Of a stretch of DNA of 64,000 nt, positions 18,911 through 28,182 are shown in pieces. Origin of the DNA: Cellvibrio sp. UBA7661 (GTDB lineage: Bacteria > Pseudomonadota > Gammaproteobacteria > Pseudomonadales > Cellvibrionaceae); the NCBI GenBank assembly GCA_002483365.1, contig DLHT01000014.1, forward strand, positions 48,039-112,038. Reading direction: 5' to 3'. Within the stretch, counting starts at the first letter, position 1, and every line of letters starts with the position of its first letter. The translations under genes were made by a program, and so were the position numbers. The notes beneath the pieces were generated by a model that saw nothing but the letters and a program-made list of their open reading frames with translations, was not told the origin of the DNA and searched no databases.

Positions 18911-20650
18911 ATGAATATCCGCGAACTTCTCAACCAAAAAGTCCTTGATGCAATGGCCGCCGTGGGTGTGCCCAGTGATCTCCCCGCCTTGATAGCGCCC
19001 GGAAAAAAAGCCGGTTTTGGCGATTACCAAGCCAACTGTGCTATGGGAGCCGCCAAAGCCATGGGAACCAACCCACGCGAACTGGCAAGCAAAATAGTCG
19101 CTGCACTGGAACTGGATGGCATCGCCGACAAACTGGAAATTGCAGGCCCCGGATTCATTAATATCGACCTCAAGCCTGAATGGCTGGGCGCGCAAATTGC
19201 CAACGCCCAAAGTGATAGCCGTTTGAAAATAGAACAGGTCACTAACCCGCAAACCGTCGTCATTGACTACTCCGGCCCCAACCTCGCCAAAGAAATGCAT
19301 GTCGGCCATTTACGCTCCACTATTATTGGCGATGCACTCGCACGCTTACTGGAGTTCCAAGGGCACAAAGTGATCCGCCAAAATCACGTTGGTGATTGGG
19401 GTACGCAATTTGGAATGTTGATCGCTGAGCTTGAGGAACAATTGGGCACTAATGGCGATGGCAGCATGGCGCTCAAAGATTTGGAAGTATTTTATCAACA
19501 AGCCAAAAAACATTTTGATGATGACGAAGTCTTCGCCAATAAAGCGCGCGACTATGTCGTTCGCTTGCAATCCGGCGATGCACAGATGCAGAAATTATGG
19601 GAGCAATTTAAAACCATCTCCCTGCATCACAGCACCGAAATTTATCAGCAGCTTAATGTCACATTGAAAGACAGCGATGTACGCGGTGAAAGTTTTTACA
19701 ACAATGATCTCGCACCGGTAGTAAAAGAATTGCAAGAGCAAGGGCTCGCAGTTGAAAGTGATGGTGCGCAGGTTGTGTTCTTACAAGAGCTCGCCGACAA
19801 AGAAGGCAATCCATCGCCCATGATTATCCAAAAACAAGGCGGCGGTTTTTTATATGCCACAACCGATTTGGCTGCCTTGCGTTATCGCGTCAACACGTTA
19901 AAAGCGAACCGCATTATGTATTTTATTGATGCGCGCCAATCGCTTCATATGCAGCAGGTATTTACCCTTTCGCGTAAAGCAAAATTTGTCGATGAGTCTG
20001 TGAGCCTCGAACACCTGGCATTTGGCACAATGATGGGCAGTGACGGCAAACCTTTCAAAACGCGTACGGGTGGCACAGTGAAATTGGCAGAGCTGCTAAC
20101 AGAAGCGGTGGAACGTGCAAGCGCACTGGTGATAGAAAAAAATACTGAGTTGACGCCAGCCGAAGTCGCAGAAATTGGCCGCAAAGTGGGTATTGGCTCG
20201 GTTAAATACGCCGATCTTTGTAAAACACGCACCAACGATTATGTGTTTAGCTGGGAATCCATGCTCAGCTTTGAAGGCAATACGGCGCCTTACTTACAAT
20301 ATGCCTATACACGCGTACAAAGTATTTTCCGCAAAGCGGGCATTGCACCTGAGTCATTGAACAGCGCAATTATTATTGGGACAGAGCAAGAAAAAAACCT
20401 TGCGATCAAACTACTGCAATTCAGTGAAGTGTTGGATCAGGTTGCGCGCGAAGCCATGCCGCATTTGCTGTGCACCTATCTGTATGATATCGCCAGCCTT
20501 TACATGAGCTTTTATGAAGCTTGTCCAATCCTGAAAGAAGACATAGCGCCAGAGTTACGCGATAGCCGTTTACGCTTGTGTCATCTCGTCGCACGCACTA
20601 TCGCGCAAGGCCTGGATTTATTGGGCATCGAAGTAATGGAAAAAATGTAA
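18911..20650 (+). CDS. argS: Arginyl-tRNA synthetase
   Basis: A 579-residue class I synthetase that attaches arginine to tRNA-Arg. It has the N-terminal Arg-tRNA additional domain (1-about 110), the HIGH motif as HVGHLRST (about 126-133), and a degenerate KMSKS region (MMGSDGKPFKTRTG, about 375-388), normal for many ArgRS. The C-terminal anticodon-binding helical domain (DALR fold) ends in LLGIEVMEKM. ATG 18911 gives the usual length; an upstream in-frame start would add 24 non-conserved residues. Confidence 0.97.
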   Translation: MNIRELLNQKVLDAMAAVGVPSDLPALIAPGKKAGFGDYQANCAMGAAKAMGTNPRELASKIVAALELDGIADKLEIAGPGFINIDLKPEWLGAQIANAQSDSRLKIEQVTNPQTVVIDYSGPNLAKEMHVGHLRSTIIGDALARLLEFQGHKVIRQNHVGDWGTQFGMLIAELEEQLGTNGDGSMALKDLEVFYQQAKKHFDDDEVFANKARDYVVRLQSGDAQMQKLWEQFKTISLHHSTEIYQQLNVTLKDSDVRGESFYNNDLAPVVKELQEQGLAVESDGAQVVFLQELADKEGNPSPMIIQKQGGGFLYATTDLAALRYRVNTLKANRIMYFIDARQSLHMQQVFTLSRKAKFVDESVSLEHLAFGTMMGSDGKPFKTRTGGTVKLAELLTEAVERASALVIEKNTELTPAEVAEIGRKVGIGSVKYADLCKTRTNDYVFSWESMLSFEGNTAPYLQYAYTRVQSIFRKAGIAPESLNSAIIIGTEQEKNLAIKLLQFSEVLDQVAREAMPHLLCTYLYDIASLYMSFYEACPILKEDIAPELRDSRLRLCHLVARTIAQGLDLLGIEVMEKM

Positions 20651-20660
20651 CATCGAATAA

Positions 20661-20700
20661 CAGGCCTGCATTTGGACAAAATTAACTAAACGCAGGCCTG
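20661..20700. repeat. Inverted repeat downstream of argS
   Basis: CAGGCCTGC (20661-20669) and GCAGGCCTG (20692-20700) can pair across a 22-base loop just after the argS stop. Each arm is itself nearly palindromic. No T-run follows, so it may be a weak terminator or simply a repeat. Confidence 0.4.
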
Positions 20701-20831
20701 CATAACTCGCAACCACTATTCAAACCAAATACTTATTAGAAATTTATAACACTGGCAATACTCGGTCATCTTTACCCCAACAATATCATTATTAATTTGC
20801 CGCTAAAAAGTAGCGCGCAGAGGAGGTAAAC

Positions 20832-22427
20832 ATGAAAATTTTTGCACTCATTCCAACACTCGCATTATGTCTGGTATCAGCATCCTGCTCTCACCCACAA
20901 AACGCTTCCCATAAAAATATTACCTCACTCAGCGGTGTTGTCATTGAAAAGCAACCGCTGGCAAATGCGCATATTATTCTGCGCGACTCAACCGGCAAGA
21001 TGCTCACTACAACTACCGACAACACAGGGCGATACCAGCTATCCTTGCAAGGCATCACACTCCCAATCACCTTGTCTGCAGTAAGCAATGGAAGTGAACA
21101 CGCATGCTTGGATAACACCAAACTACGCCCTGTGTGCATGGCCGCGGTGATCAATACTTTCCCGAATAAAAATGCGCCTATCGGAAATATTAATCCTCTG
21201 ACAGATCGTATTACATCTGACATTGCTGCATCACAGGGCTTTATTGGTCCACAACAATGGATAATGCAAAACAGAGTTTTCAATATTGATGAAGCGCACT
21301 TAGAACAAGCGCGCGCAGAAATGCGCAGCGGATTTTTGCAAGCATTAAAAGACTCCGGCGTTACTCACCCGGAAAGTTTTGATCCTGCCACATACCCTAT
21401 AAAGCCACATGACAACCTTAGCCATATTTTTTCGTATATCCATCACAACCGCAATTATGATAACAACACCGGCGAACCTGGCCACACAACACTGAGTGAT
21501 ATCAGTTTTCGCCCCATTGTTGGACTAACGGCAAGAGGTGCATATGAACCGCTTGATCTGGCGCGCGCACGAATTGAATTAAATGAAATCCAGAAAGCGG
21601 CAGTACGTATATTTATTGTGGGTGACTCTACATCAGCGGTCTACGAGCAACTACGTTACCCGCGTATGGGATGGGGACAACAATTTGCAAATCAATTACA
21701 TGCAGATAAAAACATTAAAGTCATTGTAGGCTCTCGCGCCGGACGCAGCTCACGTGATTTTTACAACGGACGCTGGTTCGCGCAAATGGAAAACCTCATC
21801 CAGCAAGGGGATTATGTTTTTATTAATCACGGCCACAATGACCAGAATTGTGATGTAAAAAAACCTTTGCGTGGCATAGCAGATGTCACCAATCTATGCA
21901 CCTACCCTAACAGCCACAAAGGCAAGCCCCAATACCCAGCAGGCTCACCTGAACTGTCATTCCAACACTCTCTGGAGCGATATATTCATATTGCACGTAA
22001 ACTCGGTGCACAACCGGTATTATTTACGCCAACAGCGCGGATTAAAGATAAAGATGGAAAACAAACGACACCCGTAATTTCCAGTCATTTCACCCAACAA
22101 AACATAAATCAAGGCTATCTCTTCACTGGCAATTACACACAAACAATCAAAGACACAGCACGTGTCAATAAAGTGCCCCTGATCGACCTGGAAACTGCCA
22201 GTATTGAATTTGCAAACAAGGTGGGAACGCCCGGCTGGAAAAACTACTGGCTGGTTGTCGATCCATCCATTAATGCTTTTTATGCGAATGGAGTACCAGG
22301 AAGCCCGCAATCGCCTGATGGCACACACTTTCAAGAAAATGGTGCCAGTGTGATAGCCTCGCTGGTCGCAAGGGAGATCAAACGAACACCTGAACTTTCC
22401 GCCCTGACACGTTATTTGAAACAATAA
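20832..22427 (+). CDS. Secreted rhamnogalacturonan acetylesterase (CE12-like SGNH hydrolase)
   Basis: A 531-residue exported esterase. The signal peptide is followed by an imperfect lipobox (VSASC, Cys19), a carboxypeptidase-regulatory-like beta domain (about 30-95), a linker region, and an SGNH hydrolase from about 255. Catalytic blocks are visible: IFIVGDSTSAVYE (Ser in GDS), a Gly block (SRAGRSSRDF), NHGHNDQN (Asn) and SPDGTHFQENG (Asp-x-x-His). CE12 enzymes remove acetyl groups from rhamnogalacturonan I in pectin. An AGGAGG box (20821-20826) precedes the ATG. It fits the pectin/galactan theme of the cluster at 45.8-52.1 kb. Confidence 0.85.
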   Translation: MKIFALIPTLALCLVSASCSHPQNASHKNITSLSGVVIEKQPLANAHIILRDSTGKMLTTTTDNTGRYQLSLQGITLPITLSAVSNGSEHACLDNTKLRPVCMAAVINTFPNKNAPIGNINPLTDRITSDIAASQGFIGPQQWIMQNRVFNIDEAHLEQARAEMRSGFLQALKDSGVTHPESFDPATYPIKPHDNLSHIFSYIHHNRNYDNNTGEPGHTTLSDISFRPIVGLTARGAYEPLDLARARIELNEIQKAAVRIFIVGDSTSAVYEQLRYPRMGWGQQFANQLHADKNIKVIVGSRAGRSSRDFYNGRWFAQMENLIQQGDYVFINHGHNDQNCDVKKPLRGIADVTNLCTYPNSHKGKPQYPAGSPELSFQHSLERYIHIARKLGAQPVLFTPTARIKDKDGKQTTPVISSHFTQQNINQGYLFTGNYTQTIKDTARVNKVPLIDLETASIEFANKVGTPGWKNYWLVVDPSINAFYANGVPGSPQSPDGTHFQENGASVIASLVAREIKRTPELSALTRYLKQ

Positions 22428-22463
22428 TCTATTCGGGAATAGCAATGATATTTGTTGGGTAGC

Positions 22464-22509
22464 AATAAACAAAAACCCCCGAGTTTTTAACTCGGGGGTT
22501 TTTGTTTAT
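22464..22509. terminator. Bidirectional rho-independent terminator
   Basis: A 22-bp-class palindrome (AAACAAAAACCCCCGAG ... CTCGGGGGTTTTTGTTT) has GC-rich stem arms flanked by A- and T-runs on both sides. It sits between the convergent acetylesterase and rpoS genes and would stop transcription from both. Confidence 0.9.
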
Positions 22510-22526
22510 CAATTTAACAAGGAAAA

Positions 22527-23531
22527 CTATACGCTGAATAACGCTGCGCTATCCAAACCCTGTTTTTCCATAATATCGCGCAGACGTTTCAAGGCCTCTA
22601 CCTGAATTTGACGCACACGTTCACGGGTCAAACCAATTTCAAGCCCAACTTCTTCCAATGTACTTACTTCATATCCGCGCAAACCGAATCTGCGCGCTAA
22701 TACTTCACGTTGTTTTTCAGTTAACTCATCCAACCAATGATCGAGACTGGTAGTCAAGTCAGCGTCTTGCAGCAGAGCTGCCGGATCAGACACATGGGTG
22801 TCGGCAATAGTATCTACGATTGCGCGATCAGATGAGTTACCAATAGGGGCGTCTATCGAGGTAACACGCTCGTTTAAGCTCAACATGTGCTCTACATCAG
22901 CAACAGGCTTCTCAAGCAGGTTCGCAATTTCTTCAGGCGTTGGTTCATGATCGAGTTTTTGCGAAAGCTCACGTGCAGCTCGCAGATAAATATTCAGTTC
23001 TTTTACAACATGTATTGGCAAACGAATAGTGCGGGTTTGGTTCATAATCGCCCGTTCAATAGTCTGGCGGATCCACCAAGTAGCGTAGGTTGAGAACCGG
23101 AAACCGCGCTCGGGATCGAACTTTTCAACAGCACGAATCAAACCGAGGTTGCCTTCCTCAATCAAATCAAGAAGCGCCAAACCTCTATTGACATAACGGC
23201 GAGAAATTTTCACAACGAGACGAAGGTTACTTTCAATCATACGCTTGCGCGCAGCTTCGTCACCTTTCAATGCTTTACGTGCGAAGAATACTTCTTCTTC
23301 GGCACTCAATAATGGAGAGAAACCAATCTCATTTAGATAAATCTGGGTAGCATCAAGCGTTTTGTTATATTTTTCATCAACAATACGGTCACTTGTTCCA
23401 AAAGCGGGCGCTTTAGGCAATTCGTCGTCTTCTTCTGCCAACATCAACTCTGAATCATCTAATTCGATGTCTGATGCAACAAACACATCATCGCGATCAA
23501 ATGTTACAGAGTCTCTATTTTGTAATGTCAT
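22527..23531 (-). CDS. rpoS: RNA polymerase sigma factor RpoS
   Basis: A 334-residue sigma-70 family factor for general stress and stationary phase. Region 1.2 (DATQIYLNEIGFSPLLSAEEE) lies near 60-80. Region 2 (NLRLVVKISRRYVNRG, DLIEEGNLGLIRAVEKFD, FSTYATWWIRQTIERA) is strongly conserved. Regions 3 and 4 follow, with the helix-turn-helix ending in LTRERVRQIQVEALKRLR. The acidic N-terminus and the nlpD-rpoS gene order support RpoS rather than RpoD or RpoH. In relatives the main rpoS promoter lies within nlpD. Confidence 0.96.
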   Translation of the reverse strand: MTLQNRDSVTFDRDDVFVASDIELDDSELMLAEEDDELPKAPAFGTSDRIVDEKYNKTLDATQIYLNEIGFSPLLSAEEEVFFARKALKGDEAARKRMIESNLRLVVKISRRYVNRGLALLDLIEEGNLGLIRAVEKFDPERGFRFSTYATWWIRQTIERAIMNQTRTIRLPIHVVKELNIYLRAARELSQKLDHEPTPEEIANLLEKPVADVEHMLSLNERVTSIDAPIGNSSDRAIVDTIADTHVSDPAALLQDADLTTSLDHWLDELTEKQREVLARRFGLRGYEVSTLEEVGLEIGLTRERVRQIQVEALKRLRDIMEKQGLDSAALFSV

Positions 23532-23679
23532 TTTTCAGCCCCTTATATCAATTTTTTTATTTAACCGGCTGGCTTTTTTATCAGTCATCCAGCTTGCTCA
23601 AGCTGTACCTCTACACATAGATGCCATATGTTCGAGATATTTACTTATGATCTCCCGTTTAACTCATAAGTGTGACACT

Positions 23680-24498
23680 TTATCGTCGCGGTAAGAACTT
23701 TAAAGGGTCTACCGGTGTACCATCACGACGAATTTCAAAGTGAAGCTTTACTCTATCGGTACCACTTGAACCCATATCGGCAATTCTTTGACCAGCTTTA
23801 ACAAAATCACCTTCTTTAACTAATAACCTATCATTATGGGCATAAGCACTAAGAAAGTTTTCATTGTGTTTAACGATCAATAATTTGCCGTATCCTCGCA
23901 GCCCACTCCCAGAATAAACAACCTGTCCAGATGCTGCTGCAAGCACAGGCTCGCCCAATTTGCCGGCAAGATCAATACCCTTATTCAAACCTGTGCTCCC
24001 CTGAAATGCCGAAAGCAACACTCCATTTGCAGGCCAGCGCCATTGTGGTGCGCTGTGTACAAGTGTTTTTGGCTTTGCATTGGCAATAGACACTGTATTT
24101 TTTTCTTTACGAGCAGTGTCATTTCGCCGGGGTATTTCTGAAGTTGTAGATGTTGGCTTTCTTAAAATGGTAGGTGTTGAGGATGACTTACTAACTCGTC
24201 CCATATTCGCGGCTGACCCCACATCAAGCCTGATAACCTGTGAAGGCCGAATGATATAAGGAGCTGATATGCCGTTATGTTTTGCCAATGACTCATATCT
24301 CAGACCGTATCGCCATGCAATTGAGAACAGGGTATCACCTGGAACAACAACATGCGTTTTAGGTCTTTTGGCGAAATCCTGTGATTTGTCTGACACCGGT
24401 GCAGGAGCATGCGATGCACATGCACAAATAAAAAAAGCGATCAATATTATGAACAGTTTTGATGGTGCGATCAGCTTATTGAACTGCACTGGCGACAT
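23680..24498 (-). CDS. nlpD: Murein hydrolase activator lipoprotein NlpD
   Basis: A 272-residue envelope protein. The N-terminal hydrophobic segment ends at a cysteine (FFICAC; lipobox I-C-A-C). One LysM domain (about 48-95, HVVVPGDTLFSIAWRYGL) binds peptidoglycan. The C-terminal M23/LytM domain (about 170-272, KGIDLAGKLGEPVLAAASGQVVYSG) lacks the full zinc ligand set, as in NlpD that activates the amidase AmiC at division. ATG 24498 is used; a TTG four codons upstream is less likely. It lies 148 bp upstream of rpoS. Confidence 0.92.
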   Translation of the reverse strand: MSPVQFNKLIAPSKLFIILIAFFICACASHAPAPVSDKSQDFAKRPKTHVVVPGDTLFSIAWRYGLRYESLAKHNGISAPYIIRPSQVIRLDVGSAANMGRVSKSSSTPTILRKPTSTTSEIPRRNDTARKEKNTVSIANAKPKTLVHSAPQWRWPANGVLLSAFQGSTGLNKGIDLAGKLGEPVLAAASGQVVYSGSGLRGYGKLLIVKHNENFLSAYAHNDRLLVKEGDFVKAGQRIADMGSSGTDRVKLHFEIRRDGTPVDPLKFLPRR

Positions 24499-24735
24499 GA
24501 AACCACTCAAGATATTTGTCTATTATTTGATAACCGTTATACGATTATGATCTTAATAATTAGAATTTATTTTAAAATCATCTAATATTTTTATAAAAAA
24601 ACACCCAAAAAAGGGTTTTAAAAGCGATAAAAACGTGTTCTGACATCTGAAGGGGCTATTTTCTAAATCGCGCTTTAAAAAAACTTACTCCCTATGTCTA
24701 CTATTTTGCGCACTGTTTAGATTTGACTTTAAGTT

Positions 24736-25410
24736 TTAACGAGAAGTTCCTGATAAAAAAGGGACAAATTTTACAGGCTCTAATATTTGCGTGATGTAGT
24801 TTTCTGAATCGCCATCACGTAACACGAGATGCAGTTGCTGCTCTCGCCCACCAACCGGAATAACTAATACTCCGCCAGGAGCAAGCTGTTTTAACAACTC
24901 ATCGGGGATGGCTTGCGGTGCCGCGGTACTAAGAATTCCATCGTAAGGCCCTGCTTCAGGCCATCCAAAACCACCATCTGCATGACGTAACTGAATATTT
25001 CTTAATCCCATCTGGCGAAAGCGGTCGCGAGCCTTATCTTGTAATGGCTTGATTCGCTCAACGCTGTAAACATGTGGAACCAATTGAGCCAACACACAAG
25101 TTTGATAGCCAGAACCCGTCCCTACTTCTAGTACTTTATTAAGTTTTCCCCCCGCGGCACCTAATAAAATTTCCGTCATGCGCGCAACAATATAAGGCTG
25201 GGAAATTGTTTGCCCATGACCGATAGGAAGTGCCGTATCTTCATATGCTCTATGGGCAAGCGCTTCATCAAGAAAAATATGGCGCGGAGTATTAAGCAAG
25301 ACATCAAGCACTTTCATATTGCTTACACCTTGGTCACGCAAACGCTGGATAAGACGCTCACGGGTGCGTAGCGAGGTCATACCTACACCTTGCATCAATA
25401 AGTTAGTCAT
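24736..25410 (-). CDS. pcm: Protein-L-isoaspartate O-methyltransferase
   Basis: A 224-residue SAM-dependent methyltransferase that repairs isoaspartyl residues in aged proteins. Typical blocks are LPIGHGQTISQPYIVARMTE (about 67-86), VLEVGTGSGYQTCVLAQL (SAM motif I), VERIKPLQ and VPFLSG at the C-terminus. The first ten residues are extra relative to the family, and ATG at residue 11 is a possible alternative start. The gene normally follows surE, but here it follows truD directly. Confidence 0.95.
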   Translation of the reverse strand: MTNLLMQGVGMTSLRTRERLIQRLRDQGVSNMKVLDVLLNTPRHIFLDEALAHRAYEDTALPIGHGQTISQPYIVARMTEILLGAAGGKLNKVLEVGTGSGYQTCVLAQLVPHVYSVERIKPLQDKARDRFRQMGLRNIQLRHADGGFGWPEAGPYDGILSTAAPQAIPDELLKQLAPGGVLVIPVGGREQQLHLVLRDGDSENYITQILEPVKFVPFLSGTSR

Positions 25411-25480
25411 ATCTTTAGATTACTCCACTCATACCGCAGATTATCGTCAGCTCTAATCACAGAGCGCCCCACAAACGGCC

Positions 25481-25491
25481 ACTATACCATA
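25481..25491 (-). promoter_or_regulatory. Candidate extended -10 promoter of pcm
   Basis: On the minus strand TGGTATAGT (TATAGT at 25481-25486, with TG one base upstream) lies about 71 bp before the pcm start, within the short truD-pcm gap. No convincing -35 box is present. It would allow pcm-nlpD to be transcribed separately from truD. Confidence 0.35.
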
Positions 25492-25519
25492 GGCTCTTCG
25501 GGTTTCTGATAGCACTGCC

Positions 25520-26500
25520 TTATACCGTTGTTGGAACGTCTGTTGTTTGAATTTGCAAAACAAAAAGTTCATGCAGTATTGATGTAGCAAATTCACCTGC
25601 ATCCAACGAAAAACGTAACACAAGATCATTATCGTTCCATTCATACTGAGGGCTGCGCGCAAATAACTGCAAGGGACGACGCTCTTGTGACAAACCAGCA
25701 TGTTCAAGGCCATCACACCAACTTGCCCAATCCACCAGCACATTCGCCTCAAACTCTCCCTGCTCACCAGACACGAGTGGACGCCCCCTACCCCACAATG
25801 GACCAGATGGACATCCATTTACCTCACCACCCATTACAACCGTCCAGTTATTTGCTTTCACGCGTGCCGCTAATACAAGATTAAATAAATAAGCCCTGGC
25901 TGCCGAAAGCATCAAGCCTCGCTTTTGCTTATCTTTGTAGCGCTTTCCTTGTACTAAAATCGCTTCCGCTTCATGCAGATTATTTCCACCCAAGCCAAAG
26001 CGTTGCTCTCCAAAATAATTAGGGACGCCTTTTTCAAAAACAGTATCAATTCGCTGTTTTAGTTGTTGATGGTCAGATGCCTGCACATCTCGCAAACGAA
26101 TAACAAAATGATTTTGCTTATGCTCACCACGACGTAATTTATGCTGGTGACGAGATGCTGAAAGCACCTGAATTGTGCTCGAATTAATTAAGGACCAGTC
26201 CGGCTCCGGTGCTTTAGGCAAATAAACACTAAACCACTGAGCTGTCACTGCATGACGGTCTTTACGCCCGCAATAGCCAACATCATTAATATTTACACCT
26301 GCCAGCTCAGCAATTTTTCCGGCAACCCACGCTGTATTCTCTCCACGCTTACAAACATGCAAAAAAACATGCTCACCAATACCGGACGGCAAATAACCTA
26401 AATCTTCATCTACTTGAAAATCTTCTGGTTGCGCACGAAAAATGGCACTTGCAGTTAAAGAACCATAAGCAAGAGGAAACTCAAGTGAAAACTCTCTCAA
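25520..26500 (-). CDS. truD: tRNA pseudouridine(13) synthase TruD
   Basis: A 326-residue TruD-family pseudouridine synthase that isomerises U13 in tRNA-Glu. The catalytic Asp is in VGYCGRKDRHAVTAQWF (about residues 76-92). Further family blocks are NYFGEQRFGLGGNNL and the inserted TRUD domain of the second half. Its stop is 109 bp before pcm. It is downstream of ispF by 42 bp in the usual ispD-ispF-truD order. Confidence 0.95.
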   Translation of the reverse strand: MREFSLEFPLAYGSLTASAIFRAQPEDFQVDEDLGYLPSGIGEHVFLHVCKRGENTAWVAGKIAELAGVNINDVGYCGRKDRHAVTAQWFSVYLPKAPEPDWSLINSSTIQVLSASRHQHKLRRGEHKQNHFVIRLRDVQASDHQQLKQRIDTVFEKGVPNYFGEQRFGLGGNNLHEAEAILVQGKRYKDKQKRGLMLSAARAYLFNLVLAARVKANNWTVVMGGEVNGCPSGPLWGRGRPLVSGEQGEFEANVLVDWASWCDGLEHAGLSQERRPLQLFARSPQYEWNDNDLVLRFSLDAGEFATSILHELFVLQIQTTDVPTTV

Positions 26501-26542
26501 AAGATGACCTATAGAAAAATGATGTATTTAAATAACGGTTAA

Positions 26543-27019
26543 TTATTTTTCTAACAATACAACCGCATAACATTCGATGCCTTCTTCTCGCCCCACGAAA
26601 CCCAATCGCTCTGTGGTAGTTGCCTTGACGTTAATTTGGCCGATATCGGTTTGCAAATCACCTGCGATGGTTTCAATCATGTGAGGTATATAGCTAGCCA
26701 TACGCGGTGCTTGTGCAACGATCGTCATGTCTGCGTTGGCCACTTTCCATCCCAAACTATTAACTTTCGCATGCACCATACGCAGTAGTGAGCGGCTATC
26801 AGCATTACGATATTGCATATCAGTATCCGGAAAATGCTTTCCTATATCACCAAGTGCAGCTGCACCCAGCAATGCATCGCATAACGCATGCAAAAGCACA
26901 TCACCATCTGAATGCGCAACCAATCCAAAACGATGAGGAATTACGACACCGCCGATAACAATCTTGTCGCCATCACCAAAAGCATGGACGTCATATCCGT
27001 GACCGATACGCATAGACAT
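26543..27019 (-). CDS. ispF: 2-C-methyl-D-erythritol 2,4-cyclodiphosphate synthase
   Basis: A 158-residue enzyme of the MEP isoprenoid pathway, converting CDP-ME-2-phosphate to ME-cPP with CMP release. The metal-binding DVHAF and VIPHRFGLVAHSDGDVLLHA motifs are at the N-terminus and the GFVGREEGIECYAV block is at the C-terminus. ATG 27019 has a GGGGGAA box upstream. The ispD stop lies 21 bp ahead, so the two form an operon. Confidence 0.96.
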   Translation of the reverse strand: MSMRIGHGYDVHAFGDGDKIVIGGVVIPHRFGLVAHSDGDVLLHALCDALLGAAALGDIGKHFPDTDMQYRNADSRSLLRMVHAKVNSLGWKVANADMTIVAQAPRMASYIPHMIETIAGDLQTDIGQINVKATTTERLGFVGREEGIECYAVVLLEK

Positions 27020-27040
27020 AATTATTCCCCCCACTACCAA

Positions 27041-27760
27041 CTAATTAGATAACTGCTGCTGAATCAACATAGCAGCGATCGCCAAATCTTCTGGACGAGT
27101 TATTTTAATGTTATCACTCCGCCCCTGAACCATAAGCGGATGATATCCGTAACATTCAACTGCAGAAGACTCATCAGTAATTACTTTTCCTTCCGACAAA
27201 GCACGCTGCAAACATGTTTTCAGCAACCCCAAACGAAACATCTGTGGCGTTTGGGCATGCCATAAAAGGTTTCGATTTGCTGTTGATTGGATACTGCCGC
27301 CTTCCACTTGCTTTAATGTATCGCTTACTGGAACACCCAGTATCCCTCCAACAGAATGCTGCTGAACCACATCAACTAACTCAATGATACTATCAAGCGA
27401 AACACAAGGACGCGCCGCATCATGTACCAACACCCAATCATCAGACGCAGCCTTGCGCGCTAGAAAATCCAAGGCATTCAATACAGAATTACAACGCTCA
27501 TCACCACCGATAATCTTATGAATTTTGGGATTCTGTGCCAATGACATGGTATTCCAGTGATGATCCTCAGCATGTAACACCAACACAATGCCAGCAATAT
27601 CAGGCAGCTTAAGTAAGCGCTCCAAAGTATTTTCAAGAACAGTTTTACCAGCTAGCGGTAGATATTGCTTGGGGCAAACAGCACCCATGCGAGAGCCAAT
27701 TCCGGCTGCAGGGACAACAATCCAACAGGTTTTTTTTTGAGAAGTCACAGATTGACCCAT
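27041..27760 (-). CDS. ispD: 2-C-methyl-D-erythritol 4-phosphate cytidylyltransferase
   Basis: A 239-residue nucleotidyltransferase of the MEP pathway, joining MEP and CTP to CDP-ME. The signature VVPAAGIGSRMG (about 16-27) and PKQYLPLAGKTVLENTL follow, then VLVHDAARPCV (about 126-136) and the C-terminal ITDESSAVE and IKITRPEDLAIA. The first 12 residues are a short extension. It lies 53 bp downstream of ftsB. Confidence 0.96.
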   Translation of the reverse strand: MGQSVTSQKKTCWIVVPAAGIGSRMGAVCPKQYLPLAGKTVLENTLERLLKLPDIAGIVLVLHAEDHHWNTMSLAQNPKIHKIIGGDERCNSVLNALDFLARKAASDDWVLVHDAARPCVSLDSIIELVDVVQQHSVGGILGVPVSDTLKQVEGGSIQSTANRNLLWHAQTPQMFRLGLLKTCLQRALSEGKVITDESSAVECYGYHPLMVQGRSDNIKITRPEDLAIAAMLIQQQLSN

Positions 27761-27813
27761 GAAACAGATTGATTTACAAAAAAATGTAAGATCAGGATAG
27801 ATAAAAAGAAAAA

Positions 27814-28095
27814 CTACTTCTGCCCTTCATCCAAAATCATGAAAAAAGTTTCATCTTTTTTGATTAAACCTATATCGTTACGCGCACGCTCTTCAATGGT
27901 GTCCAAACCCGTTTTGAGTTCTTCAACTTCAACATCCAAAATGCGGTTACGCTCACGCATACGATCATTTTCAGCTTGCTGAATTTTGATTTCGTTTTCC
28001 AAACGATGGGCGTGCGCAAGGCTACCATCGCCAATCCATAGACGGTATTGCAGGGCCACAAGCAAAAGAACCAAGACAGCCAATAACCATTTCAT
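27814..28095 (-). CDS. ftsB: Cell division protein FtsB
   Basis: A 93-residue bitopic protein of the FtsQLB divisome complex. It has a membrane helix at the N-terminus (about 3-20) and a periplasmic leucine-zipper coiled coil (about 28-65) ending in ERARNDIGLIKKDETFF, the conserved FtsB/DivIC C-terminal block. It lies between eno and ispD, the conserved position in gammaproteobacteria. Confidence 0.93.
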   Translation of the reverse strand: MKWLLAVLVLLLVALQYRLWIGDGSLAHAHRLENEIKIQQAENDRMRERNRILDVEVEELKTGLDTIEERARNDIGLIKKDETFFMILDEGQK

Positions 28096-28140
28096 AATTG
28101 TTGCAGTTTTTAAGTCACGATTTGGTTTTTATTACTATCA

Positions 28141-28175
28141 AAAAACAAAGGCCGACGTATCGGCCTTTGTTTTTC
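28141..28175. terminator. Rho-independent terminator downstream of eno
   Basis: ACAAAGGCCGA and TCGGCCTTTGT form a GC-rich hairpin with a 4-base loop (28145-28170), followed by a T-run on the minus strand. It lies between eno and ftsB, so ftsB probably has its own promoter or depends on read-through. The structure also works on the plus strand. Confidence 0.85.
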
Positions 28176-28182
28176 ACTTAGC

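Noticed and set aside
18764..19309. Upstream extension of the enoyl-CoA hydratase frame
   Set aside because: It runs antisense into argS and the extra 182 residues show no homology; ATG 18763 begins the conserved part.
24597..24620. CACCC/GGGTT hairpin downstream of pcm as a terminator
   Set aside because: The stem is only about five pairs within a very AT-rich stretch, so it is not convincing.
25453..25818. Minus-strand open frame in the place expected for surE
   Set aside because: It mostly overlaps truD in another frame and has no SurE motifs.
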